A stretch of 62,000 bases of DNA from Cryptomeria japonica (GCF_030272615.1 NC_081406.1:258345386-258407385), one strand, 5' to 3'; positions 10,319-21,665 are shown, counted from the stretch's first letter. Notes: generated by a model not told the origin, from the sequence alone. Translations and numbers: made by a program.

Positions 10319-11566
10319 TTGCCTCTTTTAGGGGGGGTTGGTTTTTTTGTCATAACTTGGGCAAACGGAGTTGTTCCTTTGAAAACGAATAGGCGTCGGA
10401 AAGCTGGTTCTGAGCCGGACCTCGTGGTATGTTAATTTATTCTCAATTTTTATGTTTGCCTATACTTTTTTCCTATCAAAGTGGGGTCTCTTTTTTGCAC
10501 TTTCGGGGTCATAGAATGAGCATCCAAACTCCATTTTTCAAAAAATTTATATCATTGGAAAGCTTGTTCTGTGTACTTTCCAGCCATATGGGTTTTCTTT
10601 CAAGATTCTACTCCAGGAATTTTTTATTCAGTTTTTTGCGTTTCAACACCTTGGTAAATATCTTGGTTGTTTTAGGTCCTGGGATCTCTTCTCTAAGTCG
10701 GATGTCTCGGTTTTGATTGTTCTTTATAATTATAGTCTTCTTATCATTGTAGCTTCTTTTATGCAAACACGCTGAGATAAAGTGCCATCATGCATTATTT
10801 ACTTGGGATCTTTCACATCTTGTGTCTTATTGTACATGCACTACTTATAAAGTGCCATGGGGGGTTGATGTTTGCCTTTGTTTGCCATCTACCTTTGTCC
10901 AATGAGTGTTCCTTCCACAACATTTGCCTCATGATGTGTGTCAAGTGAGTGTTCCTTCCACGACACTATGTACTTTCTTAGCACCTTTGATGTTCCTGGT
11001 TCTTCGTCATGTCGTTCTTGTTGGCTGTTCTTTTTAGTGTACCTATCCCTCTCCCTTTTTTAGCATTATGGGGAGGTTTGTCATGTTGGTTCTAATGCTT
11101 CCTTGGTTCGATTGATCAGCTCTTCAAGATTTGGTTTCTCATGCCATTTGAATCTTTGAGTTTAGTTGTTTGCCTTTGTTTGCCTTCTGATTCGAGTAGT
11201 GTCATTTGAGGGAACTCATACAAATTACAGTCTTCTCTACCTGGTCATGTTATATTTCAGTGGAGGTTCTTCAGATCAGTAGTTATTCTTCAACAATGTT
11301 TGCAGGTTCTTCATGCTTCAGTGATTCTTTTGATCTTCTCCTATTCCTATCTTTTTGGAACATTCTTGTTTGGAGGCTTTTTCAGTCGTTCTCTTGCTTT
11401 TCCATCTCTGTTTGGAGTAGAGTTTTTTTCCCACGTGGTTTTCTCTATTTCTTCGGTTCATAGAGATTTGGTTGCATTTGGGTACCTGATCAGGCCTTGT
11501 TGTCGGGACCCATCTTTCTTGCTTTCAGTAGCTCTTCTAAGTTTTAGCTTCTGTCTAAGTCTAGCT

Positions 11567-11576
11567 TAAGGTGGGG
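11567..11576 (+). promoter_or_regulatory. Polypurine tract of the non-autonomous element
   Basis: TAAGGTGGGG directly precedes the 3' LTR (TGTTAGAG at 11577). Confidence 0.85.
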
Positions 11577-11940
11577 TGTTAGAGTATTCAGGTCTTTACT
11601 TGATTAATTAAACAACATTTGTTTAATTATTTAAGTTCCCTTTATCTCTTTTACACTTAAGCTAACTTTAGGTGCATAATAATTAATTCTTTTATTAATT
11701 ATTATGTGCAAGCCTAGGGTTTTCCCTTTTAGGGTTTCTTGACCTATTAGAGGTTAATTATTTTCTTTTGTATTGATGAATTATCACATTACACATTTTT
11801 GTGAATATTAAGCTCTCATCCTTTTGAGCATATGTATTTGTTTTTCCTTTTTTGCTTCCTTGATTCTCCTTGTATCAGGTTTATTTCAGCTTGCAGAGAT
11901 CTTTTGGGCTCCTGTGGTGTTGTATTTCTCAACTCTCATA
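11577..11940 (+). repeat. 3' LTR of the non-autonomous element
   Basis: 364 bp, pairs with 9271-9621. It has an extra AGATCTTTTGGGCTCCTGTGG block near its end, a shorter segment after GAGCATATG, and ends CTCATA (mutated from CACA). Confidence 0.9.
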
Positions 11941-12150
11941 GGAGTAACCTAGAAAACACATGTTTATTCTTAAAAAGAACTGAAAAATCATTAAATAGTC
12001 TTGAGAAGATTATTGATTAATATGAAAAATCTAGAAAATTATTGATAGAGAGACAAAGGTAAAGAAGAGATTCCTGGATTATCCCGAGAATTAAGGAGAC
12101 CAAACCAAGTCATCAGCACCAAAAACCTAGACTATAGAAGAAATTATAAA

Positions 12151-12700
12151 AAATGGAATCCTCAATCAAAATCCCAGTATTCATCCAAGATACTACCAAA
12201 GTATCAGATTGTGTGCTCCTATTAGAATCCCTATCGGAAAGGATCATTAAAAAAGATGACCAATATAAGCTATTAGATTTGGTAGCATCCTTGAGAAAGG
12301 GAGAATTGGATTAGTACATAAAGAATTATTTCCAATATAATAGTAGTTGGGAGAAATTTAAAAAATACTTTTTCATAAATTTTACCACTCTAGATATCCC
12401 TACTAAAAGTTTTATTAGAATGAGAGATTTGGTACAAAGAGAAATGAATCAATAAAAGATTATGATAAAATATTTAAAGAAGTTTGCTGCAAATTAGAGG
12501 AAATTCTCTCAAAAAAACAAGAACTGAATGGTTCACTTTTGGATTGCAGAAAAATATCAAAGTTGGGTTGGGTGGATGATTATTTGGCTCTTATACTATT
12601 ATGATTACAATGAAATGCTAGATTGAAGAAAAACCTTGGAGAAGACTAGAAAAATATTAAACTAAAGAATCATTAAAATAACTTATATTACCAGTCTAGA
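12151..12700 (+). pseudogene. Gypsy gag remnant
   Basis: From ATG 12151 (MESSIKIPVFI) the translation gives a leucine- and lysine-rich stretch with DQYKLLDLVASLRKGELD, a stop, then YIKNYFQYNSSWEKFKKYFF, followed in another frame by DYDKIFKEVCCKLEEIL. The W-x-x-F-x-x-x-F and following helices are what a gypsy capsid looks like at this position. The identification rests mainly on place, upstream of the zinc knuckle. Several stops and shifts are present. Confidence 0.5.
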
Positions 12701-12744
12701 AGCTAATCATTTAAAATAAAATCCTAGCAAAAGAGCTAAAGAAA

Positions 12745-12806
12745 CCAAAGGAAATATGGTGCACATATTGCTCTAGGGAAGGTCATGTATGGAACCAGTG
12801 TTTGAA
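12745..12806 (+). pseudogene. Gag zinc knuckle, first
   Basis: IWCTYCSREGHVWNQCLK is a complete C-x2-C-x4-H-x4-C knuckle, the nucleic-acid-binding motif at the end of gag. It is followed by stops. Confidence 0.75.
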
Positions 12807-13135
12807 GATACAAGGAGAAATAAAAAAATTTCACTACATATAGAAGCCAAAACATAAAACCCAATTCAATATATTGTGTTATTTACAAATAATGGGTTGT
12901 TCACTTGACTAAGGACTACTTGGATTCTTAACATCTAGTTCGAAATAGAGGAAATCACTATCACCAAGGATGTCATGGCCATAATTGCAATGCAAAAGAA
13001 CAAAATGATGGAGGTTACCACTAGCCACCTTAGAGAGAAAATATAAGTGATTATGTCATGCACATTAACCAACAATAGGAGTATATTGAATATAATATAG
13101 AGGCATAGACAAAGGAAGAAATAATAGAAGAAGAA

Positions 13136-13200
13136 ATGATGTTGCATGTATTAATTGTGGAAAGTTTGGCCGCCATGTCACAAAGTGGTGGCAAGAAAAG
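13136..13200 (+). pseudogene. Second, broken zinc knuckle
   Basis: ACINCGKFGRHVTKWW has the first two Cys and the His of a knuckle, with one extra residue before His and Trp in place of the last Cys. Two knuckles occur in some gypsy gags; alternatively this is a duplicated copy. Confidence 0.55.
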
Positions 13201-13685
13201 AAGAAGAAATTTTCATTTATTGTCAATTAGACACTTGATATATACAAATCTGAAAATGCAAGGCAATTCTTTCAAAATGCAAGAACACCATCTAGAAGTG
13301 ATTATTTGGAGCAATGAGCTAGAGCGATTTGAATAATACCTTGACACGGAATAAAAGGGTACTATAGAATGGATGTATGGCCATCTGATACATCTAATAA
13401 AGAATATTTTGGAGAAGAAAAATAGCTGGAAATAAATAAGGAAAAGAAAATTGAACCCAAGAATAAGGCCACCATCCTAACTAGATAATGAATAGATACC
13501 AAAAGAAATTAAAAAAAAAAGGAGATTGATGAAAAATATGAAGATTATAATCTCGAAGAAGAACAAAAGGATTAATTTTAGACTACAAAAACTCAACTCC
13601 AAAGAATAGTAAGGAAAGATAAATAGCATATCACTTAGCATCAACAAGACGAAGTAGCTTGCTTACCAAAGAAGAAGTAATTTGA

Positions 13686-13967
13686 ATGTTAAAGGATTTA
13701 GCCTCTTTAGCACAACAAAGATACCTATTGGTAAAGTTGAATAAGTTGGGAAAATACTGGAATAAGAATCAAAATCACCAAGTGAACCAACTGTCCAAGG
13801 ACAAAAAAAAGAAGAATGGTACCTTACTCATCATTGTGCATCTTAATGATCAAAATGTAAAATATGTCAAAGTTGATCTTGGATCGAACTTGAATATCAT
13901 ACCAACAACTACATGGGAAAAACTTGGAAGGGCTAAACTTTTAAAATTACTAATAAACATAAGTTAG
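13686..13967 (+). pseudogene. Gypsy retropepsin remnant
   Basis: An open stretch of 93 codons contains LLIIVHLNDQNVKYVKVDL then GSNLNIIPTTTWEKLG. The pattern hydrophobic-D-x-G-S-x-L-N-I-I-P matches the aspartic protease active-site region of gypsy elements, with Leu replacing the usual Thr or Ser between Asp and Gly, so the copy is probably inactive. Confidence 0.7.
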
Positions 13968-14439
13968 CAGATGACTCGAGAATGGAAACATTTGGCACCT
14001 AGAAGGATGTTGAAGTCAATGTCAAAGGCATAAAAAATTGTTGATTTTAAAGTTGTAGAGATGAAAGAACCCTTCAAAACCTTTATAGATCTATTAGGAT
14101 TGAGATGATTTGTCAACCCTAATGGTATTATAGACTCTTGAAAGGAAGTGATGTCTTATTCCAATGAAAAATAGATACTACATATACCACTAAGTATCAA
14201 AGATAGATCCTATGTAGAACCGATTCAAAATAATCAACCCCAACCTTTATGCATTGTATCTAAAAACTCCAACACTACCTAGCCTCTAGGATACAAAACA
14301 CATTAATTACATACAATGGGGAATCTCACATATAAAATTACGAAGGTAATTTAGAGTGGGAGACATTGCATAATATATTTTTGATATGGAAAACACATTT
14401 AAGGAGGAACCTATAAGAATTATACATCACTATGAAAGA

Positions 14440-15080
14440 GTTTGTAGATAGAATTCAAGTTCAATTCCATATTCCATCCCTAGATTGATGGACAAAAAAA
14501 GGTGGTTAATAGAAGATTGGGAAACCTTCTCAAATATTTGGTAGGAGACAAGAATGGAAACTAAGACTTAATAATACCACAAGTAGAATTTGCATACAAA
14601 AATTTGGTAAATCAACGTACTAGAAACACACCATTTGAGATTTTTATCAAAATTCATCCTAAAGGAGTGACAAAATAGAGACATTAGCTCTGAAAAAGAG
14701 TGGAGTGTGGAGGCAAAAGATTTTGCAAACCACATGGTGATTATGCACAAGAAGGTCATGCAGGATATGGAGATCACAAATGGTAAGTGCAAGGAGTGTA
14801 CGAATACCAAAAGGTAGCATAAGGAGTTTTCTATCAGAGATGAAGTCATGGTGAACCTTCGAAAGGAGAGGTTTCTAGTAGGCATGTATAACAAGTTGAA
14901 GATGAAAAATTTTGGGCCTTGCATGATCCTTCAAAAATTTAATTCTATAAATGCTTATGAGGTATAGTTACTAGAAAGCATTTAAATCTCACCTATCTTC
15001 AATATCATAGATCTCTACTAGTTTCATGGGGCAAAAACCAATGAAGACAACACAGAAGCATCGCTTCAAAACCAACTACC
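14440..15080 (+). pseudogene. Integrase C-terminal half of the chromovirus remnant
   Basis: The reading begins at the place of the catalytic Glu (a decayed HPQ-x-DG-Q-x-E region near 14470), then EFAYKNLVNQRTRNTPFEIF, KIHPKGVTK, and, after shifts, EVMVNLRKERF, KLKMKNFGPCMILQKF and NAYEV. These are the GPY/F-type tail blocks of chromoviral integrase. Frames change several times. Confidence 0.7.
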
Positions 15081-15159
15081 GCAACTATTGTCAAAGTAGA
15101 TAGAACATATTCTAGATAGCCAGACTAAGCTAAACACCCAAAACAAGGAACATAAGGAA

Positions 15160-15310
15160 TATTTTTCCAAGTGGAAGGGAAAGCTAGTAGAATTTGCAAC
15201 ATGAATCTAAGAGACTAAATTGGAATGATGTGGATCATATTTGAAGCTATCACCATGTGGGGCGCACTTCTCAAATAACCTTGAGGGTTTGATGCAAGAG
15301 AATCCCAAAG
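15160..15310 (+). pseudogene. Chromodomain-like tail
   Basis: FSKWKGKLVEFAT, a stop, then ETKLE... resembles the K-W-K-G-x-x-x-x-x-A-T-W core of chromoviral chromodomains, the module that steers integration to chromatin marks. It directly follows the integrase tail, as expected. The aromatic cage cannot be judged in this state. Confidence 0.5.
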
Positions 15311-16024
15311 AACCTACATATATCATACCACATTAGACTAACTTCCTTTATGGAATGGAATGGAGGTAGAATGACATGTCTACTGCAACATATCAAGGGA
15401 GAAACAACTAGGGACACACCAATCAAAAGATTCCTTCACCTAAATTTTTCCCTATCTGACAGCCTAGGACAAGACCTAAAGGAGATAGCTTGTGGAACTT
15501 CATCGAACCTTGTAGAGCCTACATAGCACATCACACAATATATATAGGTCATGGTAACCTTTAGATAGGTTTGGACCCATCCACATCGGACTTTGTGTCT
15601 TCTTCAATTGTTTGGAGTTGACCTACATGTTCCATTGAATATAGGGCTTGGGAATAAATAGAGGTCAACATGGATTGCTCCTAGAACTTGGATCTAGTAT
15701 ATAAACACCTTCAATGATCTTGGGAAAGTAACATTTATGGTTAGGGAGTTAAGAGTTAGGGAACTAGGATCCAAAAGTCTTCTTTGCATTTTTATTGTAA
15801 CAAGCCTATGGCAGCCTATGTGTCAGCATGTGTGACTAATTGGCCTAATGTATTTGGCATATAAGGGGTTTGTGGGCATGTATGAACTTAATTTGACCAA
15901 TAAGGTCGCATTATTTTTTTTATGTTTAATTTTGTGTTAAATTGTGTTGCAAGGCTAGGCAATCCATTATGGACCCTCCATCCTTGATTGCATCAATAAT
16001 CAAGAAAAAATAGTAGTGAATAGG
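15311..16024. other. Non-coding flank, possibly the LTR of the remnant
   Basis: No ORF is recognisable. A TATA-like CACACAATATATATAGG lies near 15533-15550 and could belong to an LTR of the 12-15 kb remnant, but I found no second copy of this segment in the window. The last five bases, ATAGG (16020-16024), are the left target duplication of the next element. Confidence 0.4.
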
Positions 16025-17175
16025 TGGTGCAAGGGCACCTAAGGGTGACCAAATACCCTTTTCAATTTTGGCACAAGGACTGGTTCGAGTCCATTACGTT
16101 GCATGTTTGGAGCTTGGAGCGCATTTTTGTCTTTATTTTTGAAAATTCATGTTTTCGGCGTAACTTGCCCTGATGAAGTTGCCAGCGGTTGGAGCGAGTC
16201 AAAGCAAACCATCAGATATTAGTAGGAGCATTTTTCACCTACCCCAATAGCCCGATGAAACCGCCAACTAATGGGTGAGCAAGTCCCGAGTTGATCTATG
16301 TCAGTCGCTATACCGCTATGGCAAGTTGCACAAGGTTTATCGCCCACGACTTGGCAACCATGGTGGGACCCAGCAAGAAGTCAGCGAGTGAAGCGACTAA
16401 TGGGTGAGAAAGTCCCAGGTTGATCTACGTTGGTCGCTATACCGCTATGGGAAGCTGCATGGGGTTTATCTCCCATGACTTGGTGACCATGGTGGGACCC
16501 AGCGAGAAGGCAACGAGTGAAGCGAGACGAAGTGGAGTCATCGGGTATCGGTGTAAGTGGTTTTTGTGCCGCTCGATAACTCGATAGGAAAGCATATGGT
16601 TTGGAGTGCACCATTGGCCATCTACAGGAGGTATTTTAGACTATACCAACAACCCAATAAGGAAGCTTTTTGTTGAGAGCACACCATCGACCATCAGCAA
16701 GAATGTTTTGGTGCTAACCCGATGAGGAAAGCGATGCTAACCCGATGACCCAATGAAAATGTAAAGACAGCTACAACATGAAACCAATTGTGTCGAGTTC
16801 AATCTCGTCCGTTAGGGATGATTCATGACATGTCATAGAGGCTATAAAAGACCCAATGAGAATTTTGTATAGAGGTTAGAAGGAGGTTGGATTGGGATTG
16901 TGTTGAATAACAATTTGAAGACCGTTTTCTGGTTTCTTTCTCAGAGTTCAATTTTCGTTCGAAAACTGTAATTAATGGTTTAATCTCTAAATGCCAATGT
17001 GATAGAGTAGATGTTACTTTTCTGTGCTTTGTGAGTTCCAATTTTGAAGTAACAACCCTCGGTAGTGAGGACCTAGAGTGTAGTAGGGGAATAGAGAGGA
17101 CAATTCCTGGGATAGGCTAGGAAAAAGCCTTGGAGTGAGTAAAGCTGACTCAAGTAACTAGGATCCTCCCTATTA
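16025..17175 (+). repeat. 5' LTR of the chromovirus
   Basis: 1,151 bp. It contains a tandem duplication with a 129-bp period (units starting at 16267 and 16396) and many CCGATGA phrases. A TATA box TATAAAAG is at 16843-16850. It lacks 469 bp found in the 3' LTR (22889-23357). The LTR ends CTATTA where the other ends CTATCA. Confidence 0.93.
16843..16850 (+). promoter_or_regulatory. LTR TATA box
   Basis: TATAAAAG after GAGGC, conserved at 22681-22688 in the 3' LTR, placed in the second half of the LTR as expected for the start of the R region. Confidence 0.7.
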
Positions 17176-17178
17176 GAT

Positions 17179-17190
17179 TGGTATCAGAGC
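17179..17190 (+). promoter_or_regulatory. Primer binding site, initiator tRNA-Met type
   Basis: TGGTATCAGAGC, exact, three bases after the 5' LTR. Confidence 0.93.
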
Positions 17191-17248
17191 CAAGTTAAAG
17201 ATTTGGGGTGAAGAGTGTATGACTAATCTAGTATCAGAAGGAGTAAAG

Positions 17249-18400
17249 ATGGTGACCAGTGCAGAATTGGCTAAGCAGGTCGCTGACCAAGACGATGAAA
17301 ACTGATTGCTCAAGGAAAGCTTGGAGTAGTTGGAGCAGAAACTAGGTGTAGTGGAAGTCAAGACAATAGAAGTGAGTGGAAAGATAGATGAGAAGGGTAA
17401 AATGTTGGCAATAGAGGATGAAGTCCCTGTCCCAGACCCTATTATTGATCAAGAACCATTCTTGAAGGCTTTGAAGGCAATGAGTGGAAAGTCTTTGGAA
17501 GGAGTACCATTGTTTAGTGACAAGATAGAAGCAAAGTCGGTAATAGACTGGATAGAGGGTATGGAAAACCATTTTGAGTGTGAAGGTGTGACTAAGGCCC
17601 AAAAGGTTAAGGTGGCTAAGTCAAGAATGAGAGTTGTTGTCGTTACTTGGTGGAAGTTTATACAAAATGAGTGAGAAAGAGAAGGTAAGATCCCCATCTC
17701 TACTTGGAAAGGGATGGTAAGCAAAATTAGAGAGACTTATCTTCCTGAGGATTGTGAAATACAGTTGCATAGGAAAAGACAAAACCTAAGGCAAAAGGAG
17801 TTAGATGTAAGTACCTACATTGAAGTGTTCCAGAAGTTGTGTCTAAGGTCAAAAGTGATGGAGGATGAAAGCATTAGAGTAGCAAGATATCTTAACAGTC
17901 TGAGATGGAACATACAAGAGGAATTAATTTTGTTGAGTCCAAATACCATTCACAAATGTTATCAATTGGCCCTGAAAGTAGAAGAAAAGAATAAGAAGAA
18001 ACATGAAAGCACTAGTAGAGGCAGAGGTAGAGACTGAGATTCAAAAGGTTATAGAGGAAGCTATAGTGGTAAAGGAAGTGAAGTAAGATCACAAGGAGAG
18101 TCAAAATTGACTGAGCAGACTAATGAATCCAGTGGAAGAGGAAATTATGGTAGAGGAAGAGGTCATAATAGCAACAACAGAGGTAGATCTGGTAGTTCTA
18201 GCGGAGGTTCATACTTTGCAAACATGAAGTGTTACCATTGCAGTAATTTTGGTTATCCTGCCTATAGGTGTCCAGAGAAGGCAACCTCTTCGCATAAAGG
18301 GAAAAGAATTAATTATGTGCAAGAGGATTCTAGTAGTGTGAAGTCTTCTGAAGTAAACCTTGACTTAGAGAATGGTGAGAATCTAATAGTTAGAAGGGTA
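17249..18400 (+). pseudogene. Chromovirus gag
   Basis: The first ATG after the primer site is at 17249 (MVTSAELAKQVADQDDEN). The frame is broken by stops early on and at 17672-17674 and 18035-18037, but continues in one frame. The capsid part has FSDKIEAKSVIDWIEGMENHF, VTWWKF and ISTWKGMVSKIRETYLP, then CLRSKVMEDESIRVARYLNSL, which is the Ty3 gag core. A Gly/Arg/Ser-rich linker follows, then the zinc knuckle at 18230-18271 (CYHCSNFGYPAYRC). The zinc-binding His is Tyr, a single base change that should disable RNA binding. Confidence 0.9.
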
Positions 18401-18975
18401 CTAATCAAGGAACCGGTTAAGGAAGAACCTAAACAGAGGAAGTCTCTTTTCAGAGTAAAGTGCAAGATACTTGGTAAGGTGTGTAAAGTGATCATTGACT
18501 CGGGACCAACATACAATATCATCTCTAAAGAAGCAGTAATAAACTTGGGTTGAGGAGCATGCCACATAGTCATCCTTACAAGGTCACATGGTTGAATAAA
18601 GGACAACATGTGTTAGTCAATGAACAAGTATGGGTTGAATTTGCAATTGGGAAGTATTCTGACAGAATTTTATGTGATGTTCTACCCATGGACACTTGTC
18701 ATCTGTTGCTAGGCAGATTGTGGCAATTTGACAAAAAAGCTATCCATGACAGAGAAAAGAACTCTTATGCATTCACAAAGGAAGGGGTGACATACATGAT
18801 TCAATCTTTGGTAGAGGATGACGGAACCAAGACTAGTGGTCCTAATGTGTTGTTGACTGGAGGAAAAGAATTTTTGAGAGATCTCAAGAAAGGAGATGGA
18901 GAACATTATGCTCTCTTAGTGAAACCTACTCAAGAAAAGAAGACTGAACAAGAAAGTTTGCCTAAAGAGGTTTAG
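18401..18975 (+). pseudogene. Chromovirus protease
   Basis: KCKILGKVCKVIIDSGPTYN has the retropepsin D-S-G active site (Asp codon about 18497), with Pro where Ser or Ala is usual. After II-S-K-E-A the frame changes near 18550. The protease continues in the next frame with VTWLNKGQHVLVNEQ, YSDRILCDVLPMDTCHLLLGR and LWQFDKKAIHDREKNSY, the family's C-terminal half (L-L-G-R-P/L-W box). A stop at 18973-18975 precedes the RT. Confidence 0.88.
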
Positions 18976-19905
18976 CAGTTGTTAGAACAGTTTAAGGAAA
19001 TTGTGAGTGATGGAACACCCGCAATGCTACCTCCTCCTACAACAGTAAGTCACCAGATAGACTTTATACCCAGAGCATCACTGCCTAATAAGGTTGCATA
19101 TAAGATGACTCCTGGATAAAACAAAGAAGTAGAAAAACAAGTACAAGAGCTTCTTGATCAAGGTCTAATCAGAAAAAGTATAAGCCCATGTGTTGTACCA
19201 GTGGTCTTAGCAACCAAGAAAGGAGGTAAATGGAGATTATGTACTGATTCTCGGGCAATAAACAAAATCACCATAAGATACAGATTTCCTAGGCCTATAA
19301 TTGAGGATCTAATGGATTGTCTTGGAGTAGCAAAGTATATTACTAAGTTGGATTTAAAGAGTGGTTATCACCAGATATGGATTAAAGAAGGAGATGAATG
19401 GAAAATAGCTCTTAAGACTACAAAGAGGTTATATGAGTGGTTAGTTATGCCATTTGGGCTTACTAATTCCCCTAGCACCTTCATGAGGTTGATGAATGAG
19501 GTGTTGGAAGACTACATAGGTAGATTTGTGGTGGTATACCTTGATGATATCCTCATATTCAGCAAAATGGAGGAAGAGCATCTTGAACACTTGCAAGTTG
19601 TATTAAGGAAACTGCATGAGGAATAGTTGGCAATCAATCTTGAAAAATGTGAATTCATGAAACAAGAACTTATTTATTTGGGTTTGGTTGTATCCCAAGG
19701 TACTTTGGAAATGGATCCTATCAAGGTGGAAGCAATACAGAGTTGACCTACACCTAAAACTGCTACTGAGGTAAGAAGTTTTCATGGACTTTCCCAATTT
19801 TATAGGAAGTTCATTCAAGGTTTTAGTGAAATTTGTGCTCCTGTTCTTGATACAATTAAGGGTGGGTTGAAAACTAAGTTTAGGTGGACTAAAGAAGCTG
19901 ACCAG
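18976..19905 (+). pseudogene. Chromovirus reverse transcriptase
   Basis: One frame from 18976 with stops at about 19117, 19624-19626 and 19743-19745. Motifs in order: [57 protein letters not shown], the first catalytic Asp in [33 protein letters not shown], the active box [11 protein letters not shown] (YLDD codons 19537-19548), NLEKCEFMKQELIYLGLVVS, and the connection SFHGLSQFYRKFIQGFSEI. Both catalytic regions are intact. Confidence 0.95.
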
Positions 19906-20394
19906 GGGTTTGAGTTTCTCAAAAAGAGGATAGCTACCCAACCCATCCTAGTTTTACCAAGTTTTGATAAGTTGTTTACCCAAGAATGTGATGCTAGTCA
20001 TGTAGCAGTAGGAGTTGTTTTGAACCAATAGGGAAGACCAGTAGCATTCTATAGTGAGAAATTGAATGAAGCCAAGGAGAGATACTCATCCTATGACTTA
20101 GAATTGTATGCCTTAGTGCAAGCTCTTAGGAAGTGGAAGCATTATCTCTTGCCCAAAGAATTTGTCGTATTTACAGATAACCCAACCTTGAGTTTTATCA
20201 ATTCTCAAGAAAAGTTGAGCAATAGACACATCAAATGGATAGAATACCTGCAAGCATACACTTTCACTATCAAGCGCAAAAAGGGACAGTTGAACAAGGT
20301 AGCAGATGCCTTAAGTAGAAAACTTCACTATCCAAGAAGTGACTTTGTAGAGCATAGGTGTGGAGAGTTTCAAGGAGCTTTACAAAGAAGATGA
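19906..20394 (+). pseudogene. Chromovirus RNase H
   Basis: The frame continues with LFTQECDASHVAVGVVLNQ (first acidic residue), a stop at about 20029, then GRPVAFYSEKLNEAKERYSS, YDLELYALVQALRKWKHYL (Glu) and FVVFTDNPTLSFI (Asp), ending NKVADALSRK. All motifs of gypsy RNase H are visible. The frame shifts around 20350-20370 into the integrase frame. Confidence 0.92.
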
Positions 20395-21180
20395 AGACTT
20401 TTTTGAGGTATACAAGGTATGCAGTGAGTTTAATAACCATTTCAATAGCCAGTATGAAGATTACACATTGCAGAGTGGTCTTTTGTTTAAGGGATGTCAG
20501 TTATGTGTGCCAAGGGGATCTATGAGGGAAAATATCATATAGGAAAAACATAACGGAAGTCTTAGTGGACATTTTGGTCTGAATAAAACACTTGATTTGG
20601 TGCAAAGATTTTATTATTGGCCGAAAATGCATAAAGATATCAGGAAGTATGTTGAATAGTGTATTGTGTGTCAGAAAGCCAAGGGTACTAGTTCAAATGT
20701 TGGACTATACCAACCTTTACCAATTCCCAAAAGACTGTGGGAGTGCATTAGTATGGATTTTATTGTAGGTTTGCCAAAAACCAAGACTGGCTTGGATAGT
20801 ATTTTTGTCATTGTTGACTGGTTTAGTAAAATGAGTCATTTTGTTCCATGCAAGACTACGCATGATGCTAGTTACATTGCACATTTATTTTTTAGAGAGG
20901 TGGTAAGAATTAATGGGTTCCCTCTCAGTACAGTTTCAGACAGGGATGTGAAGTTTATGGGACACTTTTGGAAAACTCTGCGGACAAGACTGGGAACTAA
21001 CCTTTCTTTTAGTTTTGTGTATCATCCACAGACGAATGGTCAAACTGAGGTCATTAACCGAGTATTGGGTAATCTTCTGAGGTGATTGACAAAGGAGTAT
21101 GGACAGATGTGGGATAAAGTGCTACCATAGGCTGAATTTGCATATAATAGACAATGTCAACAGAACTACAGGTAAGAGTC
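20360..21180 (+). pseudogene. Chromovirus integrase, zinc finger and core
   Basis: Zinc finger: HNGSLSGHFGLNKTLDLV, FYYWPKMHKDIRKYVE, a stop, then CIVCQKAKG (H-H-C-C present). Core: first catalytic Asp in ISMDFIVGLPKTKTG, second in TVSDRDVKFMGHFW, Glu in HPQTNGQTEVINR, with 35 residues between the second Asp and the Glu, so the DD35E triad is complete. Stops after NII (about 20539), at the zinc finger and after NLLR (about 21084) break it. The frame changes near 21100-21170. Confidence 0.93.
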
Positions 21181-21665
21181 CTTTTGAGATTGTTTATGGA
21201 CACCACCCACGCGGTGTTTGTGAACTTCATGATTTAGGAAGCTTGGAAGGTAGAAGTGGACATGCAGAGGATTTCACTCAGTCCATGAAAGAGGGGCATG
21301 AACAAGTGCAGAGAACCTTGATCGACGCTACGCAAAGGATTAAGGCTAAAGAAGATGAGAGGAGAAAAGACATTCAATTTGCAGTTGGAGACATGGTTAT
21401 GGTACATTTGAACAAGGCAAGATTGCAGAAGGGAGTCCCTAGTAAGCTTCAGATGAGGAGAATAGGTCCTTGCAAAATTTTGGCTAAGTATGGCTCCAAT
21501 GCTTATAAGGTATATTTACCCGCAGATTTGGCCCCTGTGTTTAATGTCCACGACTTAGTTCAGTTTAAAGGTCCCGTAGTAGTGCCAGGTGGACCAAATC
21601 TAGAAGAGGAAACTACTCTCAGTGATATTCCAGTACCACCCGTTTCTAAACCACAGGCAGAATAG
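21160..21665 (+). pseudogene. Chromovirus integrase C-terminal domain
   Basis: NRTTGKSPFEIVYGHHPRGV, then a long helical stretch (EGHEQVQRTLIDATQRIKAK), VGDMVMVHLNKARLQKGVPS and KLQMRRIGPCKILAKYGSNA form the GPY/F module typical of Ty3 chromoviruses. FNVHDLVQFKGP and a Pro/Glu-rich linker follow up to TAG 21663-21665. Confidence 0.92.

Larger units (their letters stand above)
9271..11940 (+). mobile_element. Non-autonomous LTR retrotransposon (LARD-like), plus strand
   Basis: Two similar LTRs (9271-9621 and 11577-11940), a mutated tRNA-Met primer site immediately after the first, and a polypurine tract immediately before the second prove an LTR retrotransposon. The 1.95 kb interior has no gag or pol similarity in any frame. 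Flanks are GGAGG (9266-9270) and GGAGT (11941-11945), a target duplication with one mismatch. It must have moved using proteins of another element, possibly copia-like to judge by the primer site. Confidence 0.85.
12151..15310 (+). mobile_element. Decayed Ty3/gypsy chromovirus remnant without RT
   Basis: Gag-like residues, zinc knuckles, a retropepsin, the C-terminal half of integrase and a chromodomain-like tail appear in the right order on the plus strand, but only about 470 bp separate protease from integrase. RT, RNase H and the integrase catalytic core are therefore deleted. Stops occur every few dozen codons. The integrase tail resembles that of the intact chromovirus at 16025-23482. 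No LTR pair could be assigned. Confidence 0.75.

Noticed and set aside
10008-10331. Proline-rich open frame of 107 codons in the GC island
   Set aside because: Lack of stops follows from GC-richness; both strands are open there and the element is otherwise non-coding.
14568-14924. Minus-strand open frame of 118 codons
   Set aside because: Antisense of the decayed integrase tail of the gypsy remnant.
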